Positions 46,501-59,392 of a DNA stretch of 64,000 nucleotides are shown here, one piece after another. The DNA comes from Macquaria australasica. Its lineage: Eukaryota; Chordata; Actinopteri; Centrarchiformes; Percichthyidae. Made by a program: the position numbers and the translations under genes. How positions within the stretch are numbered: the stretch's first letter is position 1; the number at the start of each line of letters is the position of its first letter. The notes below the pieces were generated by a model. The model was not told the DNA's origin. It searched no databases and was given only the letters and a program-made list of their open reading frames with translations. The stretch spans positions 496,001 through 560,000 of the forward strand of contig SEMN01000327.1 of the NCBI GenBank assembly GCA_005408345.1, given 5' to 3'.

Positions 46501-49500
46501 AAGTAGTTGAGTATGTGGGTTTTAACATCTCCTCTTTGTGTTTTTAACCATGCCCAGTGTAGCTCCTAGAAAAAGTACGGGTGTAGCATCGCCGAAACTG
46601 ATTAGTTCTGTGTGATGATGTGCTCTTGTGTTGCAGTGCTTCACCCATACAGACATATCTTGGGCTTATGGCAGCCTGACATAGGACCTTATGGTGGATT
46701 GCTCAACGTTGTGGTAAGAAGTGTTTCTCAATCAAGACATCTGCATTATGATGAGGAACAATGACTACAATTTACAGTTTGTTGACGTCTTTTGCGTGAA
46801 ACGATTACAAAAATGTGCAACGCTGGTCATTTCTGATGTGGCAATATTCAGCTGCTAATGCTTTGGCAGGAAACCTAAACATAATTTTAGGATCATTTCA
46901 ATGGCTGATAAATTATTAAAAAGGTTTTTCATTCAGGTGGACGGGCTGTTCATTATTGGCTGGATGTATTTACCACCTCATGACCCCCGCGTGGAGGATC
47001 CCATGAGAAGACGGCCGCTCTTCCGTATCCACATGTGGGAAAGCAAAAAGGCCACTGTGGAGTGTATGTACGGACACAAGGGTCCCCACAAAGGAGACAT
47101 ACAGGTATAGGGCTCACACGGCACAACAGCTTCCCTGTGCACCAACAAAATGAGCTCTACATAATTTGGATATTTGTTGACACAGATAACTGATTCTGCT
47201 TTAATTTGAGGTTAGAAGCTAATAAAAGTAGTTCATCCTTTAATATGTGTCATGTTCTGATATTTTTAGACTGTGAAGAAGGATGAATTTTCAACCAAAT
47301 GTAACCAGACTGATCATCACCGCATGCCAGGGGGCAGACAGGAGGTGGGTGAAATCAGAAAACTGTAACTATGTGAAACGGTGATGTCCTGTTCATATCT
47401 TGCTTGATTATGTTTTCAAAGCCTTTAAAGTACTTTGGTGATGTCGAAATTCACGGACTGTTATCAGCATTTTATTATTTCTGTGTGTGTGTGTGTGTGT
47501 GTGCGCATGTAGGAGTTCAGGACATGGTTGGAGGAAGAATGGGGCCGGACACTGGAAGAAATCTTCCATGAGCACATGCAGGAGCTCATCCTGATGAAGT
47601 TCATTTATACTAGCCAATATGAGTACGGGTCTCTTCCTTTCATCACATTTTCTCTGTAACTGAAATCAGTCACTTGAGTATCACTTAAGTGTAACACCCC
47701 CCAGTAGCTTTAATATGTTAAACAATAATGACAAGAGATGGTTCTGATTTCTCTTGTGGATTAATGAATGACCTGTCCATGTAGTTCTGATGGCCTCGGC
47801 AGAGGCTCAGGTAAAGCTGCAGCTTTTATCTGCTTTCTTTCCACAGTAACTGCTTGACATACCGGAGGATCTACCTGCCTCCTGCGATGCCCTCTGACCT
47901 GCTGCAGCCAGGCCTCTTCAAAGGCACCTATGGCAGTCACGGCTTGGAGATTGTCATGTTCAGTTTCCACGTGACTTCTGCAAGAGCCACCAAGCTCACT
48001 GTAAGTTAGTGAATAATCATTATCAGAGGCTGAGTTTATTTTAAAAAGAAACAGTTTTCTAACTTGTAGAAATGACTCATATGCATGTCGGCCCTGCAGT
48101 ATATAGTAATCGCAGCCTGGTTACAATTCTATAAACACATTGATTTTTCTATGGAAAGACTGCTTTCCTGTGAATCATTTAATATCTTGTATACAGTGCA
48201 TCTGGAAAGTATTCACAGCGCTTCACTTTTTCCACATTTTGTTATGTTACAGCCTCATTCCAAAATGGAATAAATTCATTTTTGTCCTCAAAATTCTACA
48301 CACAATACCCCATAATGACGTGAAAAAAGTTTGAGATTTTTGCAAATTTATTAAAAATAAAAAAAGAAATCACATGTACATAAGTATTCACAGCCTTTGC
48401 TCAATACTTTGTTGCTGCACCTTTGGCAGCAATTACAGCCTCAAGTCTTTTTGAATATGATGCCACAAGCTTGGCACACCCATCTTTGGGCAGTTTTGCC
48501 CATTCCTCTTTGCAGCACCTCTCAAGCTCCATCAGGTTGGATGGGAAGCATTGGTGCACAGCCATTTTCAGATCTCTCCAGAGATGTTCAATCAGATTCA
48601 AGTCTGGGCTCTGGCTGGGCCACTCAAGGACATTCACGGAGTTGTCCTGAAGCCACTCCTTTGATATCTTGGCCGTGTGCTTAGTGTGGTTGTCCTGCTG
48701 AAAGATGAACCGTCGCCCCAGTCTGAGGTCAAGAGCGCTCTGGAGCAGGTTTTCATCCAGGATGTCTCTGTACATTGCTGCATTCATCTTTCCCTCTATC
48801 CTGACTAGTCTCCCAGTTCCTGCCGCTAAAAAACATCCCCACAGCATGATGCTGCCACCACCATGCTTCACTGTAGGGATGGTATTGGCCTGGTGATGAG
48901 CGGTGCCTGGTTTCCTCCAAACATGACGCCTGGCATTCACACCAAAGAGTTAAGTCTTTGTCTCATCAGACCAGAGAATTTTGTTTCTCATGGTCTGAGA
49001 GTCCTCTTAGAGGGTCGCGGTATAGAAAATGGATGGATGGATGGTCTGAGAGTCTTTCAGGTGCATTTTGGCAAACTCCAGGTGGGCTGTCATGTGCTTT
49101 TTACTAAGGAGTGGCTTCCGTCTGGCCACTCTACCATACAGGCCTGACTGGTGGATTGCTGCAGAGATGGTTGTCCTTCTGGAAGGTTCTCCTCTCTCCA
49201 CAGAGGAATGCTGTAGCTCTGACAGAGTGACCATCGGGTTCTTGGTCACCTCCCTGACTAGGGCCCTTCTCCCCCAATCGCTCAGTTTAGACGGCTGGCC
49301 AGCTCTAGGAAGAGTCCTAGTGGTTCCGAACTTCTTCCATTTATGGATGATGGAGGCCACTGTGCTCATTGGGACCTTTTAAAGCAGCAGATATTTTTCT
49401 GTACCCTTCCCCAGATTTGTGCCTCGAGACAATCCTGTCTCGGAGGTCTACAGACAATTCCTTTGACTTCATGCTTGGTTTGTGCTCTGACATGCACTGT

Positions 49501-51245
49501 CAAGTGTGGGACCCTATATAGACAGGCGTGTGCCTTTCCAAATCATGTCCAATCAACTGAATTTACCACAGGTGGACTCCAATTAGGCTGTAGGAACATC
49601 GTAAGGATGATCAGTGGAAACAGGATGCACCTGAGCTCAATTTTGAGCTTCATGGCAAAGACTGTGAATACTTATGTACATGTGATTTCTTAGTTTTTTA
49701 TTTTTAATAAATTTGCAAAAATCTCACTTTTTTCACGTTGTCATTATGGGGTATTGTGTGTAGAATTTTGAGGACAAAAATGAATTTATTCCATTTTGGA
49801 ATAAGGCCGTAACATAACAAAATGTGGAAAAAGTGAAGCGCTGTGAATATTTTCCGGATGCACTGTATGTCCTCTAGGTCATCCTCCTCCTCTCCAACAA
49901 CAAACTATTCAGCCAAAATTCCTGATGTAATCATCACTCAAGCTTTTAACAGGCAGTCCTTCACACCAAGTGCCATTTTGACCTAGAGGATGTAACATTA
50001 ACCCACCAAATTCATCTGTTAGTGGTGCAGACTGTCATTTTGTTCCTTCCTGCAGGGAGACCCCAATGTTCCTGCAGGGCAACTCACTCTGGATGTTGAC
50101 CTGAAGCGGCCTGTGATCCTCCCAGACTTGGAGCACCAGCGCAACATAGAGGAGCTGTCCCGGCTGGTACTGGGGGTACACGAGGAAGTACAGAGAGAAG
50201 CAGAACAACAGGCCAAGGAGACTTCTGCCACAGTCAGAGGTGTAGCAGAGGGGGCATGTGGTGGTACCAGCGCAGCAGAAGAGGTGGAGGCAGACCACGG
50301 TGCCTGTTCAGACAGCTGCCAGCCTGGCCCCAGCACCACCACAGATCCTCCTGAAGCCCAGCCCTTCGTCCTGCCGCTGGGGGTTATGGCTCGCAACGAG
50401 GTGTACCCTCGCACCTGCAGGAAATGGTAAGAACTCTGCCTGTACAGGAGGATTGATAGTAGGTACCTTTGCTGCAGTGTCAGTGGTGTTAGACAGTGTG
50501 TGCCAATTGTTCCTGAGCTGTTAGAAGTTGCTAAGAGTTCATGGCCAACGGGCTGTAATCATATCTGTCTCTAATAAATGCTTGTCAGTATGCGTGTTAA
50601 ATGTTGGGTGAACAACTGTTGTGAGAAAACTATAGTCTTGAACCTTACAAGTCATGTTATATAGATAAGTATATCAAATCAATGTAAATAGTTTGGCAAG
50701 TCTCTTTGACCATAGTGCAGTCTCTTGTAACTGAATACATGTTTTTTTTTGGTTGCATGTTTTTATCACCCTAAAAGAAACACTTCTGATAGGATTAATA
50801 ATTACAAACTGAAAATATTTCAAAATTTAGTTTGAAGGTGGATCTGCACTAGTCCATAAGGAGGTTGCTGTAAAGCTTTATTAAAAAAATACATTTTAAG
50901 TTATTGATTGTTAGAGTAAAATACTTAAGTCATAAGCATTAGCTGTTATTATTTTCTGTTTGTTAGAACATTGAAATTGATATCCAAGAAAATATTGATT
51001 AATTGATGTTCCTCCATTTCAGCTTCTATGGGACGGGCCTGATCGCTGGGCACGGCTTTACAAGTCCAGAGCGCACCCCGGGGCTCTTTGTGCTGTTTGA
51101 TGAGGACCGTTTTGGTTTCATCTGGCTGGAGTTGAAATCTTTCAGTCTGTACAGTCGCCTGACGGACAACCTAGCCCACGCTCACGCCCCAAACATGGAG
51201 CGATTTGAGGCCATGCTGCGCAACATGCAGTCCTGGACATCCTGA
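43536..51245 (+). CDS. fbxo31: F-box only protein 31
   Basis: FBXO31 is the substrate receptor of an SCF (SKP1-CUL1) ubiquitin ligase. Known targets in mammals include cyclin D1 and MDM2 after DNA damage. Ten exons join in frame: 43,536-43,950; 45,560-45,631; 46,116-46,202; 46,637-46,713; 46,937-47,104; 47,270-47,344; 47,513-47,622; 47,847-48,000; 50,056-50,426; 51,023-51,245, giving 583 aa (human 539). MAVCARLCGVG matches the human N-terminus, followed by a low-complexity acidic stretch (DEEEEE). The F-box spans residues about 91-135 (LPPELLVEIFSLLPG...WRRRC). The substrate domain follows, with HILGLWQPDIGPYGGLLNV, GWMYLPPHDPR, ATVECMYGHKGPH, KGTYGSHGLEIVM, and near the end FYGTGLIAGHGFTSPERTPG and FDEDRFGF. 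The extra length lies in the N-terminal linker and the exon 9 linker. Intron 8 contains a Tc1-like element. A likely poly(A) signal is at 51,822-51,827. Confidence 0.97.
48401..49369 (-). pseudogene. Broken Tc1-like transposase
   Basis: The N-terminal part (about 49,369-49,060) keeps helix-turn-helix sequence (VASIIHKWKKFGTTRTLPRA, RALVREVTKNPMVTLSELQ). The C-terminal part (48,940-48,401) keeps the second and third catalytic acids of the DDE domain (FIFQQDNHTKHTA; WPSQSPDLNLIEHLW). Between them the first catalytic aspartate (LWSDETK) is followed by an in-frame stop (TAA after ACAAAGACT), and a 51-bp nested insertion plus duplication interrupts the frame upstream of it. The copy therefore cannot make an active enzyme. 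Confidence 0.93.
49004..49040. mobile_element. 37-bp nested insertion with a 14-bp target duplication
   Basis: Inside the transposase, ATGGTCTGAGAGTC occurs at 48,990-49,003 and again at 49,041-49,054. It flanks a 37-bp insert that ends GGTATAGAAAATGGATGGATGG. The insert is the typical (ATGG)n-tailed 3' end of a fish LINE or SINE, extremely 5'-truncated. Confidence 0.8.
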
Positions 51246-53789
51246 TGCATCCTGCTTTAAGTCTCCTCTCACGATACAATGCATAATAACAACCATTATA
51301 CACAAATCACCTCTGTCCTCCGCTGACATTACTATCACGAAGGTTCTATCTGTCTGTTTCCCAAACATTAGGTTTTACAGCTTGTTACAACACCCCAAGC
51401 ACTTTGAAAGGCCCCACGAGTCACCGTTTATCACCTCACCTCAGTATGACCTCAGTCCTCCAGTGCAGCATGATAACAGGTCACATTAAAGTTTTTTATT
51501 TATTTATTTATTCCCTGCAGGAGAAAAGGAATGATATTCCATACCACTTATTCCATATGGATCAAACTGTATGTGCCTCTGATTCTAAAACCATGTCTGT
51601 AATTGGTAGTGCTTGAAGAGGACTAAAGTGTCCAATGTATTCTACTATATAGTATTATACTGATTTCAGTGCCCAACATATTGAACTGCATGCTGCATTT
51701 TATTTAGATCGAATCGCATTAAACTCATTACCATTATCTGAACATGATGTTTTATTTTCATTAAGCAGCATGCTTTGCTTTTTAGGTTTTTTTTTTTTTT
51801 TTTTTGCTTTAGAGACATCAGAATAAAAAAGAAACACAGCATCTCAGGTGTTTTTCTCTTTGCCACATGTCATGTCACATGCCTCGTGAAAAACAGGACA
51901 TAAGTATTTATGTGTATAACAAAAATGTATTAGGTTTCTTTTACTTTATTAACTTGTCCAATAGAAATACTGAGTGAGTTTTACAACTGGGCAATTTTCT
52001 AATCATTGACAAGAGAGGATTTGCTGTCTTATCAAACACTGTAGCTACATCAGCCAGTCTTGGGCAGACTGACTATCTTTTTCACTGATATCCTTTGGCT
52101 CATGGTCTGACATGACATACATAACATACTGTTAATGTCGCTGCACCTGACATATTATGTAAGTTGGAATATTTTAGTATTGTACTGCAATAGAATAACA
52201 TAACCTATACATAAACTGGATTTAATCAAAATATCAAAATTAGACAGTTTATGTGCTTATATAATTATGATTTGAAACAGAAACTTCTTTGAAATGTATT
52301 GTATTTGTTGTTTAAATGGCTGACGTGACGTTTGCCTGGCTTCATACCTGCAAAGCTATTCCTGCCAGTTCTCCAATTTATTTCAAACTTGAGACCAGGC
52401 TAGCTGAACATTATACAAACTAACAGCTCAAAGTGCATCTCAAAGTACCAAGTAAGTGTCTGTTTGTCTCATTACGGCCTGATGGTGATGCCCAGTAGCT
52501 TTCCTACTCCAAGTGCACTTTTCTGGGCAGTATAGTGAATCATTCAAAACCACTGGCCAGCACTTTTATATCAGACTGCAGCTTTACTAACATTTGCAAA
52601 AAAAAAAAAGTGTCCGCTAAAGCATCAACTTAATTTTATCACATTTTATGAACTTCCTCTCAAATTTAGTACATTTTGTTATACATTCTCCTATCTTTAA
52701 TCCCTGTGCACACAGCTATTTGAATGATTTGCCTTTGAAAAGTGTTGCTTTGTACTATTTTAAATACCATACGCCTGATTTTGTGGAAAACGAACTAACC
52801 TATTGAACTGCTCACATCGGACTTCAGGGAGCTTTTCAGCTTAAGCGCTCTTCTCAGTAATAAAAAGGTACAAAACTGAAAAAAACAAACTTTTTGTCAA
52901 ATCTGTTTATTTTTTCTGTGGTTTGTATGTGTAACCCATTGCTGTTATGCAAGAGAGCTGTTCTCAACTATCACCTAAAAGGATTATCTCGTTTCATTGC
53001 TGTTTTGAAGTGCCAAAGTTTAATTTCACTTATGTAATACAATTTATTGCACTTCACACAACAACCCTATTTTACACAAGCCCTGCGAGATAGCCATGTT
53101 CACTTTTCATACCAAAGTGCTGGATCTATAAAAATAAAAAACAAACGAGTTACAAGTTGGACTGTAGACCTGGATCCGGTAACCCACGTTAACCTTTTCA
53201 CACAAACAGACAGCATTTTTGCATTTGTCTATGTGAATGGAGAATGAAATTGTTGGACAATACTGAGTCAGGGATACAAACAAAACATGACTGAATAGTG
53301 CAACGTTTTACACAAGATTTTTATTTTATATTGGAATCCAGATCATCAAGGTGATATTAAATATGTGGGCTAACACATGACTTAAGGTGCCCTTCTACTA
53401 CATATTTCCTTTTGGGCTTTTTAGATTTTCCAGATGTATTCCCTGAAGCCTTGAATCTGCCTTGGATTCAAACTGATGTTCAATATACACAGTGGCTATA
53501 AAAAGTATTCACTCCACTATAAGTTTTAAAATGACCACTACTGCCACAACATACACACCTTTTTAAGTTCAATTGTGGAATTTGAAAATCTTCTGAAGAT
53601 ATATTTTGAAAGGATCTCCTTTCCCAATGTCATTGTTCATTGTATAGGCTACACAAAGTACTTCAATTTGTTAAAATATTATTATTATTATTACTACATT
53701 AGCTTAACATGTCTCACAGTGTGTCTAATGCATTTCTGGCTGACTTTTGTGTGGTTATTGATGGAACGGAGAAAGGAGAGGTGACTGTT
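51246..53789. other. fbxo31 3' region and intergenic space before the esterase
   Basis: The fbxo31 3' UTR probably extends at least to the AATAAA at 51,822. The rest is AT-rich with no coding exon. On the minus strand an AATAAA (53,325-53,320) could end the esterase transcript. A Tc1-like terminal repeat remnant lies at 53,486-53,545, and a (ATT)n run near 53,676-53,692. Confidence 0.55.
53486..53545. mobile_element. Solo terminal-repeat remnant of a Tc1-like element
   Basis: The text TACACAGTGGCTATAAAAAG followed by TATTCACTCC is the outer end of a common fish Tc1/mariner family (AAAGTATTCA core, as in the full element at 48,194). No partner repeat was seen within the next 2 kb. Confidence 0.5.
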
Positions 53790-56700
53790 CTACAGCTCGC
53801 TGCGCTCCATCTTCTCTTTATGTTGTCGGATCTTCTCCGGGAGGGTCTGAGTCAGGAAGACAAACCGGTCCTTCTTCAGGTGCTGACCAGTTACCTGCTC
53901 CTTTAAACCAATTTCCAAGTAGTCTTCATCTGCTCCATACTTTGGCCAGTGGACAAGGCCGTCCCCATTGGGAGACCTACACACACACACACACACGTTA
54001 TAAACAAGTCTTTCTTTTCTCCACGTGTATTATAACTTAGAATGAGGGTTAATTCCTACCCTGTGCGAGCAAAGTTGCCCCAGTAGCTCATCATGGTTTT
54101 GCTCAACTCTTCCTCCTCTTCAAGGCATGCATCTACAATAATGAGAACCTGGTAAAACTAGTTTCTCCAGTTTGGAGGAGCAAAGTACTAAGAAAACCCA
54201 GATCTCTGGTGGCCTATTGAAAGAGTGATTTTTATCTGGCACTTACCGGCTAATTTGACATGGGTAGTTGTGAAGCAGAATCCAAATACTGTAAAGATTT
54301 CATCTCCATGGTCACTCCCAACATAGCTTGGCCTTTTTGCTTGCAAGAATTTTGGAGGATGCTGGTATTCGTACAGGTATACAGGGGCGCCTGCATCTGG
54401 TATGAGATATATCTTGTTTATGAAAAGTGTGACAGTAAATATTCAACAATGGTTCTCAAATGGATTTGCATAATCTTGTGTAAATAAAATACCTCTGTGG
54501 GCATTAGAAGCTTTAATGGCTGGAATGGTGAACAGCAAATCTCCAAGCGCCTCAGTGAATGCATCTCTATTTTTCACACGATCTTCACCGGTTCCAATAT
54601 ATTCATCTACCATCAAATCTCTGATGATTGCATCTTTGGGCTTCAGAAAATGAGCAACACGTCTGTCAGAGAAGTTTGAGCATGATGACACAGAGCAATG
54701 TTGTAATGTCAGGCAGTGTCTGTCTTACATCAGGGAAGAAGATGGACAGCAGGTTCACGATACGCTCCCGATCCATTCCCTCTGTCCAGTTTGGAGGAGC
54801 AAAGTACTAAGAGAAGACGCACCTGCAGTTAACATTTCAGTCATGCACAAAAGCAAAACAAAACCATTTTTTCATGGGCTCATCCGGAAATCGGTAAGCT
54901 CTTTAGTCACACAAATGTCAGTATTAATTTAGTATTCACACTTACCTCAACAAGCAACCAGCCCCCTTCATCATTATTAACGCCGGTCATGAATGGTACA
55001 GTGAGGAGTTCATGTTTATGGAACAGCTCATCCACAGGTTTTGTCAGGAAGAGTCCATCAACATTTATAGTAAATTTCAATCTTTCATCCTTGAGAATAA
55101 AATGAGTAAAAGAAAAAGTTGAGATAAAGACAACATAAAAACCGCTACTTAATAAATAAAACAAGTCAGTCTATATCAGCGTACAATATCTCACCTGCCC
55201 AATAGTCATGATAGTTTTAATATCGAGGTCTCTCATGCAATCAGCGATCTTCTCTGTGCTTTCAAGGCTACAACCAGATACATTTGCTACCACCTGAGGA
55301 CAGATACATGGGATCCATCTCAACAATTTAGAAAAACAAAAATGTTGTGATATTCTCATTATTGGGCACTGAAGAAAGTTTACACACAAAAATAAACACA
55401 CTGATAATCAACCTGCGTTACTGGCAGAGGATCATTTGCAATGATTAAATCCATTGCGGCAGTGCCACTCTCAGCAATGGCATGGTGAAGCAGGCCATCA
55501 GACAAAGGCGAGAGAAGCTGTTGATTGAAGCAACAGAAAAAGTGAACGGTTCTGTGGACAGTGGCAACTTTGCAGTGACATAACTGTCACTGTCAAAAAG
55601 AATGAGTTTGTTTAAAGTGCTTTATCTGCAGATTGATCCGTTACCAGGAGGGATACGCTCACTCCACCAGCAGACTCCCCAAATATGGTAACTAAATCTG
55701 GGTCTCCTCCAAAGTTGTGAATGTGCTGCTGGATCCACCTCAGAGCTTGTATCTGGTCCAGCAGGCCAAAGTTCCCTGACATGTGCTCGTCTCCAGTGCT
55801 GGACAGAACATATAATTATAGTCTACCAGGCTACGTTCACACCAGCTCGTAAAAGTGACCCAATTTTGAATTGTTGTTCACATGTGGCGAACACAATCAT
55901 AGTATGTTCATTCTAACTGTGCTTAGTGACTTTAAGTGACTTGTGTTTTTACCTGAGAAACCCCAGAAGTCCCAAGCGGTACTGGATCAGAACCACAACC
56001 ACATCCTGATAAGCAGCCAGGGCGGAGCCATCATACATTGAAGCTGACCCCAAAGTAAACCCTCCACCATGGATCCAGACCATGACCTGGTATGGTAATG
56101 AAAGCATAAAGGACATTTTTACTTTATTCTAACTGGGCTCATAAGAGTCTGTATCGAACTGCATTAAACTAATCAAAGACTTAAATCTGACTAAAACAGG
56201 ACAACATCAGTTTGGGTGTTTAGGGGTAATCCCTTTGCAATCTGGCTCTAAATATGGGCATCATTATTCTTCTCCAAGAACACTATCCAAATTCATCCAA
56301 AGCTGAATGTCAGCAACTTAGCAACATCAAAGGGTTCTTACTGGGAGCTTGGCATTGTGAGCTCTGTTTGCAGGAGTGTAAATGTTGAGGTAAAGACAGT
56401 CTTCTGAAATGTCTGGGACATCTACCAACATGCCACCGAGTTTGTCAATCATATCTAAAATAAACTGTTTATGTTGAACACACCTGAAAAAGAGACACGT
56501 TTTAATCAATAAGTATTGGACATAATTTCTCCAAGTGTGGTATGCAACAAGTGAAGCACATGGATAACTTACATGGGTGGCTGCTGGGTGGCGTTTCTCA
56601 CTCCTTTCCATCCTTCTACAGGCTGAGGTGCAGCCAGTCTCAGAGCAGGGCCTAAGGGTGGCTTTGCAAATGGGACACCCAGGTAGGCATGGACCCCAGT

Positions 56701-57819
56701 CTCCTTCCCCTTCACACTCACATACTCCCCTCTCAGGCTGCCAAGCTTTGTGTGGACTTCAGGTGCTGTCAGGATATCGGGACTGAGTCAGAATCATAAT
56801 GGAACACTTCACCATTTATCAGTTCAATTTGTCTGGGAAAATTTGTATCATAGCTAAGTAACAATTCCTCCAAATATACAACATCTGGTCTGCAAATGAC
56901 AAGTGGACAGGTGTTAGATAATACAACAACTTTGCATTTGATTTCAGCCACGTCAGGCCATGTGAAAGACAGAATACACGCCCACTCACCAGTTCAAACT
57001 GGCTGTGCTGGTCAGGTTGCAGATCTACACCCTTGTTCCACTGTAGCCCACTGAATGCAGTTTTGCAATTCATCGATGATTGTAACATACATTTTGAGTG
57101 TGTTAATATTAAATAAGTTAAATAAGTGGTTTGAATAATTTGTGCATTTATTTAAAACAGGTTGCTTGCCCTTATGGCTCCTTTGTAAAGATGTTTATCT
57201 AATCTCTGTAAGTAACCTGGTGGGTAAAATGTTATCACAATATACATGATGGCCAAGGTTGTAAAAAATAAGTGAAAAAGATTTCTCCTTTAAGAAGATG
57301 ATGCATCACATTGCTCCATTCTGGAAAGTTTTCACCACACTGAGTTTTGTATTTGGCCTACACCCATAGTCATTGCCAAATTCATGTTATCCTGAATCAG
57401 CATCAAGCCAGCAAAAGAAAAGGTTAGCCTGAATAATTCAAACTCGCACCCTGCTTTGGTCTTTGGGATAGGATTTTCACCTTTGGCCACAATCGCCAGT
57501 ATGTAGGTAAAAGGGTTATAACCTCGATTAAGGCGCAATAAAATGTCAACAGGTATAACCTAAAGTGGCACATTAAGATAACAACTGATTCAGTCCTTTG
57601 AGAGATACATTTAAAGAAAATATACTGTAGCTAGGGTGTGTTATTCAGATTAACAGTGCAGTCAGATCTACATCTAAAAGCAATGCATGCAAATTGTTGT
57701 CGCCGATGTCATTGTGCAAAGAAACTACCTTTCTCCTACTTACCTTGTTGGTCTGCAGCGATATAGAGAAATAAAACAGACGCTAGAAAGAAGAACGTTT
57801 GCTCCGCACGAAACTTCAT
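53790..57819 (-). CDS. Carboxylesterase, CES2-like (secretory pathway, type B)
   Basis: Carboxylesterases hydrolyse esters, amides and lipids in the ER lumen. Thirteen exons join in frame: 57,819-57,744; 56,765-56,573; 56,483-56,342; 56,086-55,953; 55,798-55,645; 55,517-55,413; 55,293-55,195; 55,089-54,946; 54,806-54,729; 54,640-54,493; 54,396-54,247; 54,132-54,060; 53,976-53,790, giving 560 aa as in human CES2. A signal peptide covers residues 1-22 (TFFFLASVLFLYIAA). Then come EDCLYLNIYTP, the oxyanion loop HGGGF (143-147), nucleophile GESAG (S224), acid NNDEGG (E342) and base SDHGDEIF (H454), so the triad is complete. The protein ends MERSEL, an imperfect HxEL-type ER retention tail. Exon 10 could also begin 22 bp upstream at another AG, but only the CTGAAG acceptor keeps the frame. 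Intron 11 holds a relic of exon 9. The exact paralogue name (ces2 or ces3) is not decidable here. Confidence 0.93.
54166..54193 (-). pseudogene. Relic copy of esterase exon 9
   Basis: 28 bases at 54,166-54,193, in the intron between exons 11 and 12, are identical to 54,785-54,812, which covers the acceptor and first codons (YFAPPNW) of exon 9. The acceptor TAG is preserved, but the copy runs out after the tryptophan codon. It suggests a partial tandem duplication or an old neighbouring esterase gene that was lost. Confidence 0.8.
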
Positions 57820-59286
57820 GATGGTCGTCTCTGTGTGGACTGCGACACTCTGCTGGGTTGTGCAAGGAGAAAGCGCACAGAATAAACGCCGCCTCCTATG
57901 AAGCTTTTCCGTTTTTACTTTGACCGAGGTAGTGCAGCATTTAAGATATTGTGCTAGACATGACGTGACGGCAGGTAATCAACAGAAAGCAGACATTCCG
58001 CCCCCTAACTACCGGTATCTCCTGTTACACTTGACGCCATAGGAAAAAGCATGTTATCATCAAGGGTTTCTTTCATCTGTCTTTCTGAAAACCTAAGACG
58101 TGACAGTGGACTTGTCTGACCATATTTTAGGCTAGATAAGCACCTGCCGTGTCACTGGCTTGCAAAAAGTGTTTTTAACCAAGATTAAAGTACAATTATT
58201 TTGTTTGCACTTCAGAACAATAGCTTCCATGAGTCACACAGACACAGGGGCGCTGTCACTGGCTCTTGGGAACTGTAGTTGTTCACAGTGCTAATGCGCA
58301 TAGCTGTTGCACCTGACCAGAGAAACCAAGAAAACCTCAACACAAGTTTGAAGAAAAGTTACATGATTGCAGGCCTATAATGCATCACCTATCAATGCAC
58401 ACAAATGTATTCCCTGTATCTCTTATTCATTACTGTCCATGTAGCCACAAGAGGAAAAAACATTTTGGCTTGATCTATCTATCTGAGTCTCTCGCTATCA
58501 ATACCCTTGCCATTGCATCAGCCAAGCAAAGCCAAGGCCCCCATGGTCAGAGGCCCCTAGACATCAGGCCCATGCCTACTGACCATCCCTGTTCACATCA
58601 ACGTTGCCTCCACAAGTTATTAGGATTCAGTAATCTAACTTGCACATTCATTAAAGAGCAGCAAACATTGCTGCTGACATTATGGGTCTCATGGTTCCAC
58701 CAAAGGTCTGGCAGAAGAACTGTGACCCACGATATAAATGGTTAGGCTGTGTGTTTTTTCAGTGTTGACAAGTTTGGGTACGGACATTAAGAGGTCCAAG
58801 GCTCAAAACCTCAACAGAAAAGTGAACTTGACAGTTTCTTTCATTTAAGGTACCTATCTCCTAAACTGATATAGGTTTGGTGGGCCTTTTGTTGTTATTA
58901 AAGCCCTTATGCTCTAATAAATAGCCTTAAACTGTTTAATTCAATTTGATTGTCATTTAATATCCTCCTTGAACAATATTGGAATCATTGTTACAGGGTG
59001 TCTTCTTGCTCAGTCAACTGCTCCACACTGTGTTTAAATGATGTATTACAGCTGTGTGCCTCTGGGTTTTTCTCCCAGGGTTTGCTGCTGCTGTTTTGGT
59101 TTGGTGGTGTTCTTTAATATTGGGCTACTCTCAGGAAGACCTAGGAGAATAAAAGTGCAGTTGTAAACACCTCACCTGGCAATATTTGGTCAAACCATTA
59201 AAGCATGTACCGGAATCACACGGCTTGGAGTCGCTGATTTCTTCAGCAACTGCCAACAGCTACACGGTTTGTTGACAAAACTTACG
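57820..59286. other. Upstream region of the esterase, no gene seen
   Basis: The first 200 bp before the esterase start on the minus strand probably hold its promoter. A plus-strand open frame of 121 codons at 58,380-58,745 has no recognisable domain and no supporting splice or promoter signal. The rest is AT-rich and ends where the right inverted-repeat arm begins. Confidence 0.45.
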
Positions 59287-59392
59287 TTTATCAAAAAGAA
59301 TAACGTGATAATAGATTAAATAGAGTTAAATTTAATAAATAACAATCTAAAGGAATGGTCGCCAACTGTTCATTTACAAAAGAGGAAAAGAT

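Larger units (their letters stand above)
48194..49865 (-). mobile_element. Tc1/mariner-type DNA transposon in fbxo31 intron 8
   Basis: Terminal inverted repeats of about 210 bp begin CAGTGCATCTGGAAAGTATT at 48,194 and end with the complement CACTG at 49,865. TA target-site duplications lie at 48,192-48,193 and 49,866-49,867. The inner TIR parts contain the shared AATACCCCATAATGACGTGA motif. The 1,672-bp element is complete in outline, but the transposase on its minus strand is broken. It lies antisense to the host gene and seems harmless to splicing. Confidence 0.95.

Noticed and set aside
48397..49147. Plus-strand open frames within fbxo31 intron 8
   Set aside because: They are the antisense shadow of the Tc1 transposase.
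57332..57538. Open frame on the minus strand in esterase intron 1
   Set aside because: It has no domain and no fitting splice sites. The esterase frame joins directly from the exon at 57,744 to the one at 56,765.
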